A program made the translations under genes and the position numbers. A stretch of 8,686 bases of DNA, from contig CAMLOC010000106.1 in the NCBI GenBank assembly GCA_946481465.1, positions 1-8,686 on the forward strand, read 5' to 3'. Origin of the DNA: an uncultured Shinella sp. Lineage in GTDB: Bacteria > Pseudomonadota > Alphaproteobacteria > Rhizobiales > Rhizobiaceae. Under the pieces are notes generated by a model. That model was not told the DNA's origin and ran no database searches. It saw only the letters and a list, made by a program, of their open reading frames with translations. Shown in pieces: positions 7,016 through 8,686 of the stretch (positions are counted from its first letter, which is position 1; every line of letters begins with the position of its first letter).

Positions 7016-8686
7016 TTGGAGGCTTCCACCACGGCGAGCGCGGCCATGTTGACGACGCCGCGCGAGGTGACCGAGGGCGAGAGGATGTGGGCGGGCATGG
7101 CGGGGCCGAGCAGGATCGGGCCGACATGCAGGCTGTCCGTCATCGTCTTGACGACGCCGAGCGTGATGTTGGCGGCGTCGAGATTGGGGAAGACCAGGAG
7201 GTTGGCCTCGCCGGACAGCGTCGAATTCGGCATGACGCGCTGGCGCAGGGCCTCGGAGATCGCGGCATCGCCGTGCATCTCGCCGTCTGCCTCGAGCGTC
7301 GGGTCCATCTCGCGCACCATCTCCATCGCCCGGCGCATCTTGAAGGCGCTGTCGGAATCGCGCGAGCCGAAGTTCGAATGGGAGACGAGGGCGGCGCGGG
7401 GCGTGATGCCGAAGCGGCGGATTTCCTGCGCGGCCATCACCGTCATCTGCGCCACTTCCTCGGCCGTGGGGTCGAAGGTGACATAGGTATCGGTGAAGAA
7501 GGTGGCGCCGCGCTGCGAGATCAGCAGGCTGAGCGCGGAGAAGTCGAGCACGCCCTCCTTCTTGCCGATGATCTGGCTGACGTCGCGCAGGTGTTTCGCA
7601 TAGCGCCCTTCGACGCCGCAGATCAGCGCATCAGCCTCGCCGCGCTTGAGGGCGAGTGCGCCGATGACCGTCTGGTTGGTGCGCACGATGGTGCGCGCGG
7701 CCTCCGGGATGACGCCGCGGCGGCCGACGATGCGGAAATAGTCGTCGACATAGTCGCGGTAGCGCGGATCGTCCTCGGGGTTCACCACCTCGAAGTCGGT
7801 CTGCGGGCGGATGCGCAGGCCGTAGCGCTTGAGCCGCGCCTCGATGATCTGCGGGCGGCCGATGAGGATCGGCTTGGCGATATCCTCCTCCAAAAGCACC
7901 TGGGCGGCGCGCAGCACGCGCTCGTCCTCGCCTTCGGCGAAGATCACGCGCTTGCGGGCGGCGTTCTTGGCGGCGGCGAAGATCGGCTTCATGATGAAGC
8001 CCGAGCGCCAGACGAAGCGGTTGAGCTGGTCGAGATAGGCGTCGAAATCGGTGATCGGACGCATCGCCACGCCGGTTTCCGCCGCTGCGCGCGCGACGGC
8101 CGGCGCGATGCGCAGGATGAGGCGCTGGTCGAAGGGCGAGGGGATCAGGTAGTTCGGGCCGAAGCTCGGCGTATCGCCGGAATAGGCGCGGGCGGCGACG
8201 TCGGACACTTCCTCGCGGGCGAGAGAGGCGATGGCGCGCACGGCGGCCATCTTCATCTCCTCGTTGATCGTGCGCGCGCCGCAATCGAGCGCGCCGCGGA
8301 AGATGTAGGGGAAGCAGAGGACGTTGTTGACCTGGTTGGGGAAGTCCGAGCGGCCGGTGCAGATCATCGCGTCCGGGCGGGCGGCGCGCGCCTCCTCGGG
8401 CATGATCTCCGGCGTCGGGTTGGCGAGCGCCATGATCAGCGGCTTTTCCGCCATGCGGGCGAGCAGTTCCGGCTTCAAAACGCCGGCGGCCGAAAGGCCG
8501 AGGAAGACGTCGGCGCCGTCGATGGTCTCGGAGAGCTGGCGCTTGTCCGTTTCCTGCGCATAGACGCTCTTCCACTGGTCCATCAGGGCTTCGCGGCCCT
8601 TGTAGACCAGGCCCTCGATGTCATGCACCCAGATGTTCTCGACCTTCGCGCCGAGCGAGACGAGCTGGTTGAGACAGGCGAGGGCG
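7006..8686 (-). CDS. dme: NAD(P)-dependent malic enzyme with phosphotransacetylase-like C-terminal domain (5' end beyond the window)
   Basis: Malic enzyme oxidatively decarboxylates malate to pyruvate and CO2 with reduction of NAD(P)+. In rhizobia growing on C4-dicarboxylates it supplies pyruvate for acetyl-CoA. The window holds the last 559 residues of what is normally a protein of about 760-770. The visible part opens with LVSLGAKVENIWVHDIEGLV in the nucleotide-binding domain, then GADVFLGLSAAGVL (57-70), ANPTPEI (88-94) and SDFPNQVNNVL (113-123). From about residue 235 comes the phosphotransacetylase-like domain (RVIFAEGEDERVLRAA, DALICGVEGRYAKHL, ALVSHSNFGS, NLLVFPNLDAANI). In this family that tail has no transacetylase activity and mediates acetyl-CoA regulation. 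I chose dme (NAD type) over tme (NADP type) from the recalled S. meliloti order, with bluB (SMc00166) near dme (SMc00169). The motifs alone do not settle cofactor preference. The active-site Tyr/Lys region and the start lie outside the window. Confidence 0.9.
   Translation of the reverse strand, partial: ALACLNQLVSLGAKVENIWVHDIEGLVYKGREALMDQWKSVYAQETDKRQLSETIDGADVFLGLSAAGVLKPELLARMAEKPLIMALANPTPEIMPEEARAARPDAMICTGRSDFPNQVNNVLCFPYIFRGALDCGARTINEEMKMAAVRAIASLAREEVSDVAARAYSGDTPSFGPNYLIPSPFDQRLILRIAPAVARAAAETGVAMRPITDFDAYLDQLNRFVWRSGFIMKPIFAAAKNAARKRVIFAEGEDERVLRAAQVLLEEDIAKPILIGRPQIIEARLKRYGLRIRPQTDFEVVNPEDDPRYRDYVDDYFRIVGRRGVIPEAARTIVRTNQTVIGALALKRGEADALICGVEGRYAKHLRDVSQIIGKKEGVLDFSALSLLISQRGATFFTDTYVTFDPTAEEVAQMTVMAAQEIRRFGITPRAALVSHSNFGSRDSDSAFKMRRAMEMVREMDPTLEADGEMHGDAAISEALRQRVMPNSTLSGEANLLVFPNLDAANITLGVVKTMTDSLHVGPILLGPAMPAHILSPSVTSRGVVNMAALAVVEASNPA

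Overview
The window looks like chromosomal DNA of a GC-rich alphaproteobacterium of the Rhizobiaceae (Ensifer/Sinorhizobium, Rhizobium or Shinella type). The grounds are a BluB that, from memory, closely resembles Sinorhizobium meliloti BluB over its whole core, a DUF2865 protein (a family I know mainly from Rhizobiales), a rhizobial-type malic enzyme with a phosphotransacetylase-like tail, and uniformly GC-rich codon use. I also recall that in S. meliloti bluB (SMc00166) and the NAD-malic enzyme gene dme (SMc00169) lie a few loci apart. The same pairing here suggests an ancestral rhizobial neighbourhood rather than a mobile island.

Layout, left to right: a possible tail of an upstream gene (2-55, +); a membrane CHASE4-GGDEF diguanylate cyclase (192-1703, +); a cobalamin riboswitch (about 1750-1955, +) with a plausible promoter in front; bluB (2006-2794, +); an exported cysteine-rich DUF2865 protein (2787-3953, -) whose 3' end overlaps that of bluB by 8 bp; a divergent intergenic region of about 210 bp with an AT-rich inverted repeat; a phytanoyl-CoA-dioxygenase-family Fe(II)/2-oxoglutarate oxygenase (4164-5225, +); a strong hairpin (5238-5277) and a doubtful small leader ORF; an ABC-F ATPase (5377-6963, +); a GC hairpin pair between convergent genes; and the NAD-malic enzyme gene dme (7006 to beyond the right edge, -).

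Functional links: the clearest regulatory unit is riboswitch-bluB. Cobalamin is expected to bind the leader RNA and lower synthesis of the enzyme that makes its own lower ligand, 5,6-dimethylbenzimidazole. The other genes appear to be single transcription units with unrelated roles: c-di-GMP signalling, envelope protein, oxygenase, translation factor and C4-dicarboxylate/pyruvate metabolism. I see no transposase, integrase, phage gene, CRISPR array, tRNA, rRNA or toxin-antitoxin pair.

I found no convincing new multi-gene system. The points most worth a second look are the N-terminal extension of BluB directly behind the riboswitch, the hairpin plus possible leader ORF before the ABC-F gene, the cysteine pattern and uncertain start of the DUF2865 protein, the AT-rich inverted repeat in the DUF2865/oxygenase divergent region, and the missing canonical product-inhibition site in the cyclase. 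All family assignments come from motifs read by eye and from memory; no database search was run.
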